DNA from: Vibrio renipiscarius
GTDB lineage: Bacteria; Pseudomonadota; Gammaproteobacteria; Enterobacterales; Vibrionaceae
Reading direction: 5' to 3'
Assembly (NCBI RefSeq): GCF_000827885.1
Contig: NZ_JTKH01000013.1
Coordinates: 30,787-94,786 of the forward strand
DNA length: 64,000 nucleotides
In this document: one piece after another, positions 30,078-39,377 of the stretch
Numbering within the stretch: position 1 is the stretch's first letter
Layout: each line of letters begins with the position of its first letter
Made by a program: the position numbers and the translations under genes
The notes under the pieces: generated by a model
Told to the model about the DNA's origin: nothing
The model's input: only the letters and a program-made list of their open reading frames with translations
Database searches by the model: none

Positions 30078-30197
30078 CGACATGCACTCAATTTTATTTC
30101 AGTCGGATTGAGTCGTTTTTAAGGCTGAATGTTTACTCTGATTTGTCGTTCAGTTTGAACGTCGATGAGAGAACTATGGATAGTTAAGGGGCAAGGA

Positions 30198-31175
30198 ATG
30201 TTTTCGTTTCTGGTCAAGCGCCTGTATCAGGCACTGATAGTGATGTTTGTGATCAGTTTGGTGGCGTTTGCCATTCAGGATAATCTGGGTGATCCGCTGC
30301 GTGAGCTTGTTGGTCAGTCAGTTTCAGAAGCGGAGCGCCAAGCGCTGCGTGATGAATTAGGCCTAAACGATCCCTTTATCACAAAATACACTCGCTTTGT
30401 CAGCAATGCGCTGCAAGGGGATTTAGGTACATCTTACTTTTTCAAGCGACCAGCGGTTGATGTCATTCTAGACAAGCTGGTGGCCACCTTGGAATTGGTG
30501 TTTGGCGCGACGCTGATCATCATTTCGTTATCGATCCCGCTCGGGGTTTACTCTGCGATTCACCCTAAGAGTATTTTCACCAAATTTATTATGGCAATGA
30601 GTAGCGTCGGCATCTCGATTCCGGTGTTCTTAACCGCCATCATGTTGATGTATGTCTTTTCGATTGAGCTTGGCTGGTTGCCGTCTTATGGGCGAGGAGA
30701 CACCGTTAATCTTTTGGGTTGGGAGTCAGGCTTTTTCACCATTGATGGTCTGAAGCATCTCATCTTGCCATGTATTGCCTTGGCTTCAATTATGTTGCCG
30801 TTGTTTATTCGCTTGGTTCGTTCAGAAATGCTGGAAGTGTTGAGCTCTGAATACATCAAGTTTGCTAAGGCTAAGGGCCTTAACTTGAATAAAATCTATT
30901 ACCAACATGCGTTGAAAAATACCATGCTACCAGTACTTACCGTCGGTGGGGTACAAATTGGCACCATGGTGGCGTACACCATTTTGACGGAAACGGTTTT
31001 CCAATGGCCGGGTACGGGCTTTCTTTTCCTTGAAGCGATTAACCGTGTTGATACGCCTTTAATTACCGCCTATGTCATCTTTGTGGGTTTGATTTTTGTG
31101 GTCACCAATACCATCGTTGATTTGCTTTACGGCATCATCAACCCAACGGTGAATCTGACTGGAAAAGGAGCTTAG
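30198..31175 (+). CDS. peptide-type ABC transporter permease (DppB/GsiC-like)
   Basis: This 325-residue inner-membrane permease starts MFSFLVKRLYQALIVMFVISLVAF, with AAGGGG upstream of ATG 30198. It has about six transmembrane helices. The EAA-type coupling loop, around EYIKFAKAKGLNLNKIYYQHALKN, docks on the ATPase. It pairs with the next gene, which begins 2 bases after its stop. Confidence 0.92.
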   Translation: MFSFLVKRLYQALIVMFVISLVAFAIQDNLGDPLRELVGQSVSEAERQALRDELGLNDPFITKYTRFVSNALQGDLGTSYFFKRPAVDVILDKLVATLELVFGATLIIISLSIPLGVYSAIHPKSIFTKFIMAMSSVGISIPVFLTAIMLMYVFSIELGWLPSYGRGDTVNLLGWESGFFTIDGLKHLILPCIALASIMLPLFIRLVRSEMLEVLSSEYIKFAKAKGLNLNKIYYQHALKNTMLPVLTVGGVQIGTMVAYTILTETVFQWPGTGFLFLEAINRVDTPLITAYVIFVGLIFVVTNTIVDLLYGIINPTVNLTGKGA

Positions 31176-31177
31176 TC

Positions 31178-32134
31178 ATGAGTCAAAGTAATGTTTCTGC
31201 GGCTCCTTCGGCTGAGCCGTCGGTGTGGCAACGTTTTAAAAATTCCGACTTTTTGTATTACTTTAAACGCGATAAAGTCGCGATGGCGAGTTTTACCGTC
31301 TTCATGATGTTCTTGGTGTTGGCCTTGGCCGCGCCGATTTTGGCGCCAACCGATCCTTATGATTTGACCTCGATTGATATCATGGATTCGGAATTGCCAC
31401 CGTCATGGATGGAAGGTGGAGAAGAGCATTTTGTCTTGGGTACGGATGAGCAAGGCCGTGATATTTTATCGACCATTCTCTACGGCTCACGCCTCTCGCT
31501 TACCATTGGCTTTTTAGCCGTTGGCCTACAGTTGTTCTTAGGCATTATCATTGGTTTGTCCGCCGGTTATTTTGGTGGTCGCGTGGATAGCTTCTTGATG
31601 CGTTTCGCGGATGTGCAGTTGTCATTTTCGACCATGATGGTGGCAATCATTGTCTCGGCCATTTTCAAAGCCAGTTTTGGTAGCGATTTTTACAATCAAT
31701 ACGCCGTGGTCATGCTGGTGGTAATCATCGGGGTTGCAGAATGGCCGCAGTATGCGCGTACTATTCGTGCGTCGGTATTGGCTGAAAAGAAGAAAGAGTA
31801 CGTCGAAGCGGCGCGCGTGATGGGCTTTAAAGCCCCTCGCATTATGTTTCGTCATATTCTGCCAAACTGTTTGTCTCCGATTTTGGTTATCTCTACCGTA
31901 CAAGTGGCAAATGCCATTATGTCGGAAGCCGCGCTGTCGTTCCTTGGTTTAGGCTTACCGGTTGACCAACCATCATTGGGTGCACTGATCAGCATTGGCT
32001 TTAACTACATCTTTTCTGGTGCATGGTGGATTACCGCCTTCCCGGGCATTGTTTTGGTTACCTTGGTGTTGGTGATTAACTTGCTGGGTGACTGGCTGCG
32101 AGATGTGTTTAACCCGAAAATCTATAAAGGCTAA
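31178..32134 (+). CDS. peptide-type ABC transporter permease (DppC/GsiD-like)
   Basis: This 318-residue permease has a cytosolic N-terminal tail (WQRFKNSDFLYYFKRDKVAM) and about six transmembrane helices. FVLGTDEQGRDILSTILYGSRLSL is the DppC signature, and the coupling loop is EYVEAARVMGFKAPRIMFRHILPN. AAAGGAG precedes the ATG. It ends the four-gene operon. Confidence 0.92.
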   Translation: MSQSNVSAAPSAEPSVWQRFKNSDFLYYFKRDKVAMASFTVFMMFLVLALAAPILAPTDPYDLTSIDIMDSELPPSWMEGGEEHFVLGTDEQGRDILSTILYGSRLSLTIGFLAVGLQLFLGIIIGLSAGYFGGRVDSFLMRFADVQLSFSTMMVAIIVSAIFKASFGSDFYNQYAVVMLVVIIGVAEWPQYARTIRASVLAEKKKEYVEAARVMGFKAPRIMFRHILPNCLSPILVISTVQVANAIMSEAALSFLGLGLPVDQPSLGALISIGFNYIFSGAWWITAFPGIVLVTLVLVINLLGDWLRDVFNPKIYKG

Positions 32135-32161
32135 ATCCCGTTTACGGAATTTATTGCTACT

Positions 32162-32189
32162 AAGCCGCGAACTGTCGCGGCTTTTTTTT
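32162..32189 (+). terminator. terminator of the peptide transporter operon
   Basis: AAGCCGCGA pairs with TCGCGGCTT around ACTG and is followed by a run of T. Confidence 0.9.
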
Positions 32190-32346
32190 CGCCTATGCTT
32201 AAATTTGCAAACTCTGTTTGTGCCAACTCGTTTCGAAATTTGCCTTTATTTAGTGTTTGATAGGGGACTTCATAATAGTGATGAATGTTTTTGCTTGTAT
32301 TAGTCGCAGTGAAAATACAACGATGAATGACAAAAGTAGGTGAAGA

Positions 32347-32712
32347 GTGAAGCCAGGTAAAACAGGGTTTAGTCGTATTGCGGATGCGGCAGGGTATTCG
32401 GTTCAGGGGTTAAAAGCGGCTTGGCATAATGAGGCGGCATTTCGTCAAGAAAGTGTCTTATTCGTTATTGCGATTTTGATTGCTTTTTTTCTGCCGATAG
32501 ACACCGTTGAAAAGATATTACTGGTGGGCAGTGTGGCCATCGTTGTGATTGTGGAATTGCTTAATTCGGCGATTGAGGCGGTCGTGGATAGAATCGGTTC
32601 GGACTGGCATGAACTGAGTGGACGAGCCAAAGACATGGGTTCTGCTGCGGTGTTTGTTGCTTTGCTATTGGCGGCGTTTACCTGGATCTCTATCTTAGGA
32701 GGGTTGCTGTGA
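32347..32712 (+). CDS. dgkA: DgkA, diacylglycerol kinase
   Basis: DgkA is a trimeric inner-membrane kinase that phosphorylates diacylglycerol to phosphatidic acid, recycling lipid by-products. The 121-residue product has three transmembrane helices, the N-terminal amphipathic GFSRIADAAGYSVQGLKAAWHNEAAFRQE, and the active-site block VELLNSAIEAVVDRIG...SGRAKDMGSAAV. It starts with GTG, with AGGTG 5 bases upstream. Its stop overlaps the start of the eptA gene by 4 bases, indicating translational coupling with an enzyme that releases diacylglycerol. Confidence 0.94.
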   Translation: MKPGKTGFSRIADAAGYSVQGLKAAWHNEAAFRQESVLFVIAILIAFFLPIDTVEKILLVGSVAIVVIVELLNSAIEAVVDRIGSDWHELSGRAKDMGSAAVFVALLLAAFTWISILGGLL

Positions 32713-34379
32713 ACACTCTCTTCTCTCATCGTTTAGCGGAGCTCTTCCGCATTAAAGCGAGCTATGCCCGCTTCACCGTGATAGTGGCATTGTATTTTGC
32801 TGTTGTCCTCAATTTGCCTATCTATAAAGAGCTGCATCATATTTTTGCTCAAATGGAGAGCGTAAAACTGGGTTTTATGCTGACCATTCCCTTGTTTTTC
32901 TGGGCGGCTCTTACGGTGATTTTTAATCTGTTGAGTTGGCCTTATTTGACCAAGCCTTTTTTTATCATCTTGCTGATGTGTTCAGCTTTGGTGAGCTATG
33001 CGGGGTTCAATTACGGTACGATTTTTGATGCCGATATGATGACCAATATTATGCAAACCGACAGCAGTGAAGCGAGCTCATACTTGAGTGTTTACTCAGT
33101 CACCTGGTTCGTCTTACTTGGTATTTTACCGTCCATTTTTGTGGCCAGCGTTTCCTTTCAATCCGAGTCATTACTGACGTTGATCGCGAAAAAATTACTG
33201 TCAATTACGGTTGCGATGGTGGTCATTGTGGCGATCGCGGGCGTCTATTATCAAGATTACGCCTCAGTCGGGCGTAACAACAGTTATCTAAAAAAAGAGA
33301 TCGTGCCGACTCAGTTTGTTTACAGTGTGGGGAAGTATGTTAAGCGCACCTATTTTACCACGCCAGTGCCTTATCAAACGTTGGGCGTGGATGCGCAGCA
33401 GTCACCGCAAGCATTGAACATGGCGAAGACCAAGCCAACATTAATGGTGCTGGTGGTCGGAGAAACGGCACGATCACAAAATTATCAGTTGAATGGCTAT
33501 CCACGTCAAACCAATCCATTTACGGCTAAATTGGATGTAATTTCTTATCAAGGCGTGCGTTCGTGCGGCACGGCGACGGCGGTTTCTTTGCCGTGTATGT
33601 TTTCGAACCTGACTCATGATAATTACGATCATGATATTGCCAATAACCAAGACAACGTGATTGATATTCTTAAGCGTGCAGGTGTTGCGATGGTTTGGGA
33701 GGACGATGATGGCGGCGATAAAGGCGTCGCGAAGCACATTGAAAAACAAATGATGAACCGGACACGCGTCGATCAAACGTGCGATGGGAGTACGTGTTAC
33801 GACATGGTCTTGCTGGAAGATTTTGCAAAAAATATTGATAAGCAATCGGGGAATCGCCTGCTGGCCATGCACTTGATCGGCAGTCATGGGCCAACGTATT
33901 ACAAACGATACCCGCAAGAGATGGCCGAGTTTCAACCTGACTGCCCGCGAGCGGATATTGAAAATTGTACCAATGAGCAGATCGTCAATAGTTACGACAA
34001 CAGTATTCGTTATACCGACTATGTACTGAGCCAAATTATTGAACGGCTAACGGGGTTAGAGGATAAGTACAATACGGCGCTTATTTACCTTTCGGATCAT
34101 GGTGAGTCATTAGGTGAAGACGGCCTCTATTTGCATGGCGCCCCCTATGCTCTTGCACCCGATTATCAAACGACGGTGCCCCTAATTGTGTGGATGTCGC
34201 CAGGCTTCAAGCAATCTAAACACGTCAATTATGATTGCCTAAAACAAGAAGCGAAAAAATCTGATCGTTATTCCCATGATAATTTGTTCCATTCATTGCT
34301 GGGTATTATGGATGTTGAAACGCAAGTTTATCAGCCAGAACTGGATTTATTTTCGCTTTGTCGGCAACCTATCCGGTAA
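32709..34379 (+). CDS. eptA: EptA-like lipid A phosphoethanolamine transferase
   Basis: EptA transfers phosphoethanolamine from phosphatidylethanolamine to lipid A, lowering surface charge and raising polymyxin resistance. The 556-residue protein has five N-terminal transmembrane helices and a periplasmic alkaline-phosphatase-like domain. VVGETARSQNYQLNGY carries the catalytic threonine, and SDHGESLGEDGLYLHGAPYA carries zinc ligands. Cysteine pairs such as RSCGTATAVSLPCMFS suit disulfides of the family. The GTG start overlaps the dgkA stop. The reaction leaves diacylglycerol, the DgkA substrate. Confidence 0.9.
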   Translation: MNTLFSHRLAELFRIKASYARFTVIVALYFAVVLNLPIYKELHHIFAQMESVKLGFMLTIPLFFWAALTVIFNLLSWPYLTKPFFIILLMCSALVSYAGFNYGTIFDADMMTNIMQTDSSEASSYLSVYSVTWFVLLGILPSIFVASVSFQSESLLTLIAKKLLSITVAMVVIVAIAGVYYQDYASVGRNNSYLKKEIVPTQFVYSVGKYVKRTYFTTPVPYQTLGVDAQQSPQALNMAKTKPTLMVLVVGETARSQNYQLNGYPRQTNPFTAKLDVISYQGVRSCGTATAVSLPCMFSNLTHDNYDHDIANNQDNVIDILKRAGVAMVWEDDDGGDKGVAKHIEKQMMNRTRVDQTCDGSTCYDMVLLEDFAKNIDKQSGNRLLAMHLIGSHGPTYYKRYPQEMAEFQPDCPRADIENCTNEQIVNSYDNSIRYTDYVLSQIIERLTGLEDKYNTALIYLSDHGESLGEDGLYLHGAPYALAPDYQTTVPLIVWMSPGFKQSKHVNYDCLKQEAKKSDRYSHDNLFHSLLGIMDVETQVYQPELDLFSLCRQPIR

Positions 34380-34437
34380 AGAAAGCCTGAAAGGGTGATC
34401 GATAGCTAAGATCTATAGAGAACAGCATCTCTACACT

Positions 34438-34468
34438 AGAGCCGTATGACATTACGGCTCTTTTTTTG
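34438..34468 (+). terminator. terminator after eptA
   Basis: AGAGCCGTA pairs with TACGGCTCT around six bases and is followed by seven T. Confidence 0.9.
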
Positions 34469-34588
34469 CATTCACATTTTATAAACGGTAAATGGTTAAT
34501 AAAGACAATATTTGTTAGGTTAGTGAGAATATACGTTTCGTGTCTTATTTCCCGGCAAATCAATAACAACTAAGGTCTATCTAGTCGT

Positions 34589-35548
34589 ATGGATATAAAA
34601 TTGCTGCCTGTTTCAGCTAAGTCGCTCTCAACACTCGCTTGTTCCGTTGCGCTGGGGGCCATCCTGTTTAGCCCCGCGAGTTATTCGCAGCAATGGTTAT
34701 GCGGTGCATCGCCGAGCTCTGAGGAATCTTTAGCGTTACTCGATAGCGATTGCCCAATAGGGAAGGGATTGTGGGGCAAACAGCAACCGACAGAAAAAGA
34801 CTCTGCATTTTGGATTCAGTGTGGTGTTTTAGCGAAGCCGCTTTCGGTTAAAGAAGCCAACAAGATAAATCAAAAGACGAGTGCCGATGTTTGGGCAAAA
34901 ATGGAAGGCCGTAACGCCCGCTGTTTAATTGGTCCTTATAATAATTTTGCTCAAGCAAGCAATGACCTTCAAGCGGTAAGAACGCTTAAACCGTACAAAC
35001 AATCTTTTATACGAGAAGTCAGTAACCGTGCCGACAGTGCGCGCATTGCACTTCAGTCACAACCGGGTAAAACGGTAGGTAAGAGTGCGGTTGATAGTAT
35101 GGCTGATGGCGACATTGCGCCGAGTAAACCGCAAACGACCACGATGATGCCAGTGCCTCAAGCAAAAGCCGCGGTCAGCCCTGAGGTTTCGGCGGTGATT
35201 CCAACACCGGTTGATACACAAATATCGATACGCCGTCAGGCTTTGATCAGCGGAACCGAATATAAAGTCCCGTATTCCCTATTTAGCGATGTGCAGTTCT
35301 ACATGGAGTACGCCATGCCTTGGAACCGTCTAGATTATGAAGGGGCGGCAACGCTCTGCCAGCAATTAGGAATGCAATTGCCTAATGACGAACAATGGCA
35401 AAAGTTGCTGGATGAGAACCTAATGAAAAAAGAACAATGGCCAATGCACTTGCCATATTGGGGGGCAGATCGAACAGGTCTATTTACCAGTGGTAAAACC
35501 AACCAAATCAAAGGTTCATCACTACTGAATGTGATGTGTGTGAAGTGA
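34589..35548 (+). CDS. secreted SPOR-like domain protein of unknown function
   Basis: This 319-residue protein has an N-terminal signal peptide (LSTLACSVALGAILFSPASYS, cleavage probably near SYSQQ). Residues about 70-150 look like a SPOR fold (FWIQCGVLAKPLSVKEANKI...ARCLIGPYNNFAQASNDL...KQSFIREV), which binds denuded peptidoglycan in other proteins. A Pro/Ala-rich linker leads to a C-terminal domain with LISGTEYKVPYSLF and a WxxLLDENL region that recalls formylglycine-generating-enzyme-like folds without obvious catalytic residues. Role unknown; a cell-wall or division link is inference. Confidence 0.65.
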   Translation: MDIKLLPVSAKSLSTLACSVALGAILFSPASYSQQWLCGASPSSEESLALLDSDCPIGKGLWGKQQPTEKDSAFWIQCGVLAKPLSVKEANKINQKTSADVWAKMEGRNARCLIGPYNNFAQASNDLQAVRTLKPYKQSFIREVSNRADSARIALQSQPGKTVGKSAVDSMADGDIAPSKPQTTTMMPVPQAKAAVSPEVSAVIPTPVDTQISIRRQALISGTEYKVPYSLFSDVQFYMEYAMPWNRLDYEGAATLCQQLGMQLPNDEQWQKLLDENLMKKEQWPMHLPYWGADRTGLFTSGKTNQIKGSSLLNVMCVK

Positions 35549-35623
35549 TTCAATAGCCAATGATCATGCCATGCCACACCATTCGTAGTGTGGTCTAGCC
35601 AATCTAATACCATTTTTCTTTGT

Positions 35624-35656
35624 GAATCATATCAATAACATTAATTGATATGATTC
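35624..35656. repeat. 13-bp inverted repeat upstream of the lipoprotein gene
   Basis: Perfect arms GAATCATATCAAT and ATTGATATGATTC flank a 7-base loop in the 309-base gap. It is AT-rich with no T tail, more like an operator than a terminator. A second, shorter dyad (CCACAC with GTGTGG, 8-base loop) is at about 35576-35595. Confidence 0.6.
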
Positions 35657-35857
35657 TAAATTGTGCCTAAATAGGCATTTAGTCTATGAGCCAGATCACA
35701 TACCGAACACTTATCGAATAAAATCGTTTGTATTTCAATCAATTATAAAAATCCCCCCTTGTAGGTTTTTTCTTACATGAATAAAATCGCGTGCGAGCGT
35801 GTTGGCATTTTGGAATGGATGTCACACTTTTTAAATCTACATAATTAAAGAATAATA

Positions 35858-37633
35858 ATGAAATTAAAAACGACACTTTTAGCAGCATCAGTGGCTTTGG
35901 CATTAGTTGGTTGTGGTAGCGATAGCGATAACAATAACAATAGCAGCAGTGACAATAATGGAAATAACGGTGGTAGCACCTCTCAATTAGCAGAAAAAGC
36001 TGTAATTGCAGTGCCAACTGAAGGTAAATTTATCGATGCTAAAGTAATCGGTTTGTTCTATAAGACTGGTGATGTTACTGATTTCACAACCAATGAAGGC
36101 GCATTTGATATCGACCAAGAAAATCCAAATGTAACTTTCATTCTAGGTAATGAGTTTGGTGGTTTGGTGTTAGGTAGCTCTTCAGGTCGTCATGTGGTGA
36201 CGCCATATGAGGCTGTTGGTACTCAAGATCGTGCAGTAAACCTAGCTCGTCTATTGCTAACAATTAATGAAAATGACGTAGATCCTGTTGATGCGGCTGA
36301 GATTGCTATTCCTTCGCAAATTACAGGTGCACTGGAAGGTTCAGAAATTCTTTCACTGTTAGCGAAAGTACAATTGGACGATTTTGAACCAGGTGTGGGT
36401 CTGAACGCTGTAAACGCAGTATTTACAGCATTGTCGATTCCGGTAGAGAAACTGGTTTCAGCAGAGGATGCATTGAAGCACTTTGAAACAGCGCCAGGCT
36501 CCCTAGCTAAAACAACAGATCGTGGTTCAGACGTAGCATTAACTCATTGGGCTAAGGGCTCTAATTGGACCTTTGTCGAACGTTCATCAAAACAACGCGT
36601 TAGCTACGATCATGGTCGTGATTTCGATTTAGTCTTACAGATGGATCGTACTTTAGGGGAAGAGTTGTACACTAAAGTGACGGGCCTATCTGTAATGTAC
36701 TTTAAGTCGACTAAGGAAGCGTTAGTTGGTTTACCGGGCTCAAATGATGGTAGTGTTAGTGGCGATAAAATGGCTATGTACCTAACTTGTGAAGATCAAG
36801 GTGGTGAAGCTGACATTTCTCGCAATAATACCGATGGTTTCACAGTTGTGACTTGCGATGATGAAGCTATGTTTATAGAGGACATCGATCCTAAATTTGC
36901 AGCACTTCAATCAGCGGGTGGTAATTTTGTATATAGCTTTGTGAACCCGTCATCTACATCTGAATCTGAAGAAAAATTCCTTTGGAATGAAATGACGGAA
37001 TTTGGAGGTGTTTACGAATGTATGGCTAAGTCATCTTGTACAGAACAAGCGATGACAAAGTACGAGGTAGTACGTCGTAATGATGCTGATGAGGGTGATT
37101 CACAAGAGCAGTGGCAAACGGAAACAATGTCGGGCTCATACGATCCAATCACAGATGTTTATACACAAGTACGTCGTAAATATGAAGAAAATAGTGGCTA
37201 CATTTCTGAAGAAATCAATTTCATTTACCCAGTTGAAAAAATGGGAATTGACCGTTACGTTGATTTTGTAGGTACATGGAAAGTGACGAATACAGCTAAC
37301 CATGGCTCTTCTGTCGTAACGGAAACTTGGGAGTTTACTGAAACTGGTGTAATCATTGATGGTAAAGAGACTAGTTACCAAGAGCTAGCGATGATGGATT
37401 ACTGGTGGTTTGGAACGAATAAAGCAGGCCTATCAAAAGCAGCACTTGATCAGTTGAACAGTACTATTCGTTGGAATGACCGTATGGATGGTGAGAGTGA
37501 AGATAAGTTTAAAGTTAACCGCTTTAGCTATATTCCAGCAGGTAAAAATTGGGATCGTGGTGTACTAACCAGCTATACTCTAGATCAAGAAACAGGTAAT
37601 AAATTATCTACAGTAACGATGCAAAAAATTTAA
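35858..37633 (+). CDS. large predicted outer-membrane lipoprotein of unknown function
   Basis: The 591-residue product has a lipoprotein signal peptide with lipobox LVGC (Cys19) followed by Gly, which favours the outer membrane. Residues 20-42 are a flexible Ser/Asn/Asp/Gly tether. The rest is a mature domain with no motif I recognise. It begins AVIAVPTEGKFIDAKVIGLFYKTGD, a pattern that resembles the start of repeat units in other Vibrio lipoproteins, and ends in a beta-rich stretch with paired aromatic residues. It stands alone with its own terminator, and its bases look more AT-rich than its neighbours. Function unknown. Confidence 0.75.
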   Translation: MKLKTTLLAASVALALVGCGSDSDNNNNSSSDNNGNNGGSTSQLAEKAVIAVPTEGKFIDAKVIGLFYKTGDVTDFTTNEGAFDIDQENPNVTFILGNEFGGLVLGSSSGRHVVTPYEAVGTQDRAVNLARLLLTINENDVDPVDAAEIAIPSQITGALEGSEILSLLAKVQLDDFEPGVGLNAVNAVFTALSIPVEKLVSAEDALKHFETAPGSLAKTTDRGSDVALTHWAKGSNWTFVERSSKQRVSYDHGRDFDLVLQMDRTLGEELYTKVTGLSVMYFKSTKEALVGLPGSNDGSVSGDKMAMYLTCEDQGGEADISRNNTDGFTVVTCDDEAMFIEDIDPKFAALQSAGGNFVYSFVNPSSTSESEEKFLWNEMTEFGGVYECMAKSSCTEQAMTKYEVVRRNDADEGDSQEQWQTETMSGSYDPITDVYTQVRRKYEENSGYISEEINFIYPVEKMGIDRYVDFVGTWKVTNTANHGSSVVTETWEFTETGVIIDGKETSYQELAMMDYWWFGTNKAGLSKAALDQLNSTIRWNDRMDGESEDKFKVNRFSYIPAGKNWDRGVLTSYTLDQETGNKLSTVTMQKI

Positions 37634-37653
37634 TTTTTAAAATTTAGCATGCT

Positions 37654-37684
37654 AAAGCCCCAAAATTAATTTGGGGCTTTTTTT
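37654..37684 (+). terminator. terminator of the lipoprotein gene
   Basis: AAAGCCCCAAA pairs with TTTGGGGCTTT around ATTAA, followed by T residues. Confidence 0.9.
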
Positions 37685-37712
37685 ATTACTGCTAGTTAAG
37701 AGATATGACCAT

Positions 37713-37738
37713 AAAAAAGCCACTCATGATGAGTGGCT
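37713..37738 (-). terminator. terminator of gor
   Basis: On the minus strand AGCCACTCA pairs with TGAGTGGCT around a three-base loop and is followed by six T, about 40 bases after the gor stop. Confidence 0.88.
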
Positions 37739-37777
37739 CTTGGAAGTGAGGGTTAACGAATTGTGTTTTTTTTGCGC

Positions 37778-39133
37778 TTAGCGCATCGTTACGAATTCTT
37801 CGCTGCCCGTTGGGTGGATTGCCACAACTGAGTCGAAGTCAGCTTTGGTTGCGCCCATCTTCATCGCGACACCAAAACCTTGGATCATCTCGTCAACCGC
37901 AAAACCAATGCCGTGTAGACCAACCACTTTTTCATCATCGCCAGCACAAACCAGTTTCATTTTGCATGGTTGACGGTGTTGCGTCACTGCGGTGTACATT
38001 GCCGTAAAGCCAGAGGTGTAAACCTTCACATTCTCTTTGCCGTACAGATCTTCGGCTTCTTGAGTCGTTAGGCCGATAGTACCGATTGGCGGGTGGCTAA
38101 ACACAACGGTTGGGACCAGTTTGTAGTCCATCTTCGCCTCTGTTTTGCCGTTAAATAGGCGCTCAGAAAGTTGACGACCGGCTTTAACTGCCACAGGCGT
38201 CAGTTCAATGCCGCCTTCCATGATATCGCCAACGCAGTAGATGCCTTTGACGTTAGTCTGTTGGTATTCATCCACTTTGATGTAGCCACGATCGTTGGTT
38301 TCAACACCCGTTGACGCTAGGTTGATTGCGTCTGTTGCTGGGTGGCGACCGATCGCCCAAATTAGGCTGTCGACGTTTTGGCTTTCACCGTTTTCAAGGT
38401 GAAGCGTAAGGCTGCCATCGGCTTCTTTGATGACTTCTTTTGGTACAGAATGGGTATGAAGCGTTGGGCCTTCAGCGTTCATCACTTCCACCAAGGTATC
38501 GATGATCATTGGATCAAAAGTACGCAGTGGTGATTCTTTACGGCAGAATAGGTGAGTCTCTGTGCCTAGCGCGCTCAGAACACCTGCGATCTCAACCGCA
38601 ATGTAACCTGCACCAACAACGGCAACGCGTTTTGGTTGCTCGGTAAGCTCAAAGAAGCCATTCGAGTCGATACCAAATTCAGCGCCAGGAATATTTGGAA
38701 TGCTTGGACGACCACCTACGGCAATCAGAATGTGATCAGCGGTGTAAAGCTCACCGTTCACTTCGACTGTTTTTTCGTCAACAAACTTAGCGAAACCTTT
38801 AATGACGTTAACTTTGTTGTTGCCCAGTACACGATCGTAAGATTCATGAATACGACCAATATAAGCTTGGCGGCTTTCAATCAGTTTGCCCCAGTTAAGG
38901 CCTTTGTATTCAACATCGAAGCCGTAATCTGGTGCGTATAGCTTCATTGCTTCCGCGATTTGTGCACCATGCCACATCACTTTCTTTGGTACACAGCCAA
39001 CGTTCACACAAGTACCACCAAGGTCTTGTGCTTCAATTAGGGCTACTTTAGCGCCGTACATAGAAGCGCGGTTTGCTGATGCAATACCGCCGCTGCCGCC
39101 GCCAATACAGATATAGTCAAAATGAGTCGCCAT
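37778..39133 (-). CDS. gor: glutathione-disulfide reductase
   Basis: Gor reduces glutathione disulfide with NADPH through FAD and a redox disulfide. The 451-residue product begins [18 protein letters not shown] (FAD site). Its redox pair is [13 protein letters not shown], the NADPH fold is [21 protein letters not shown], and the C-terminal catalytic His-Glu is in [15 protein letters not shown] choose ATG 39133, because GGAG lies upstream at good distance; an earlier start adds four residues. It lies downstream of rlmJ on the same strand. Confidence 0.96.
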   Translation of the reverse strand: MATHFDYICIGGGSGGIASANRASMYGAKVALIEAQDLGGTCVNVGCVPKKVMWHGAQIAEAMKLYAPDYGFDVEYKGLNWGKLIESRQAYIGRIHESYDRVLGNNKVNVIKGFAKFVDEKTVEVNGELYTADHILIAVGGRPSIPNIPGAEFGIDSNGFFELTEQPKRVAVVGAGYIAVEIAGVLSALGTETHLFCRKESPLRTFDPMIIDTLVEVMNAEGPTLHTHSVPKEVIKEADGSLTLHLENGESQNVDSLIWAIGRHPATDAINLASTGVETNDRGYIKVDEYQQTNVKGIYCVGDIMEGGIELTPVAVKAGRQLSERLFNGKTEAKMDYKLVPTVVFSHPPIGTIGLTTQEAEDLYGKENVKVYTSGFTAMYTAVTQHRQPCKMKLVCAGDDEKVVGLHGIGFAVDEMIQGFGVAMKMGATKADFDSVVAIHPTGSEEFVTMR

Positions 39134-39256
39134 TACTTTCTCCAATCATTGTTAGGGTGAGGCGAAATAGCATTGCTCAATTGTGGATGCTGACGTATCC
39201 CAAGCAATCTAACCTCATGCTCCCTGCTTAAATTTGTGTCCTATAAAACGTATATT

Positions 39257-39288
39257 GAGGGTGGAGCGGTTGAACTCAATCCACCCTC
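39257..39288. repeat. hairpin in the rlmJ-gor gap
   Basis: GAGGGTGGA pairs with TCCACCCTC across a 14-base loop, followed on the plus strand by a loose T-rich stretch. It may end or stabilise the rlmJ transcript. Confidence 0.45.
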
Positions 39289-39377
39289 TGTTATTTTGTT
39301 GTGAGCCGCTTAGCTTTTATTGAACAATAAGAGGATTGTTCTGTTTTCTATGAAATCGTACGCCGTCTCTCACGGTT

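Noticed and set aside
33474..34034. 186-codon open frame antisense to eptA
   Set aside because: It lies wholly opposite a well-conserved gene and has no protein-like features or ribosome-binding site.
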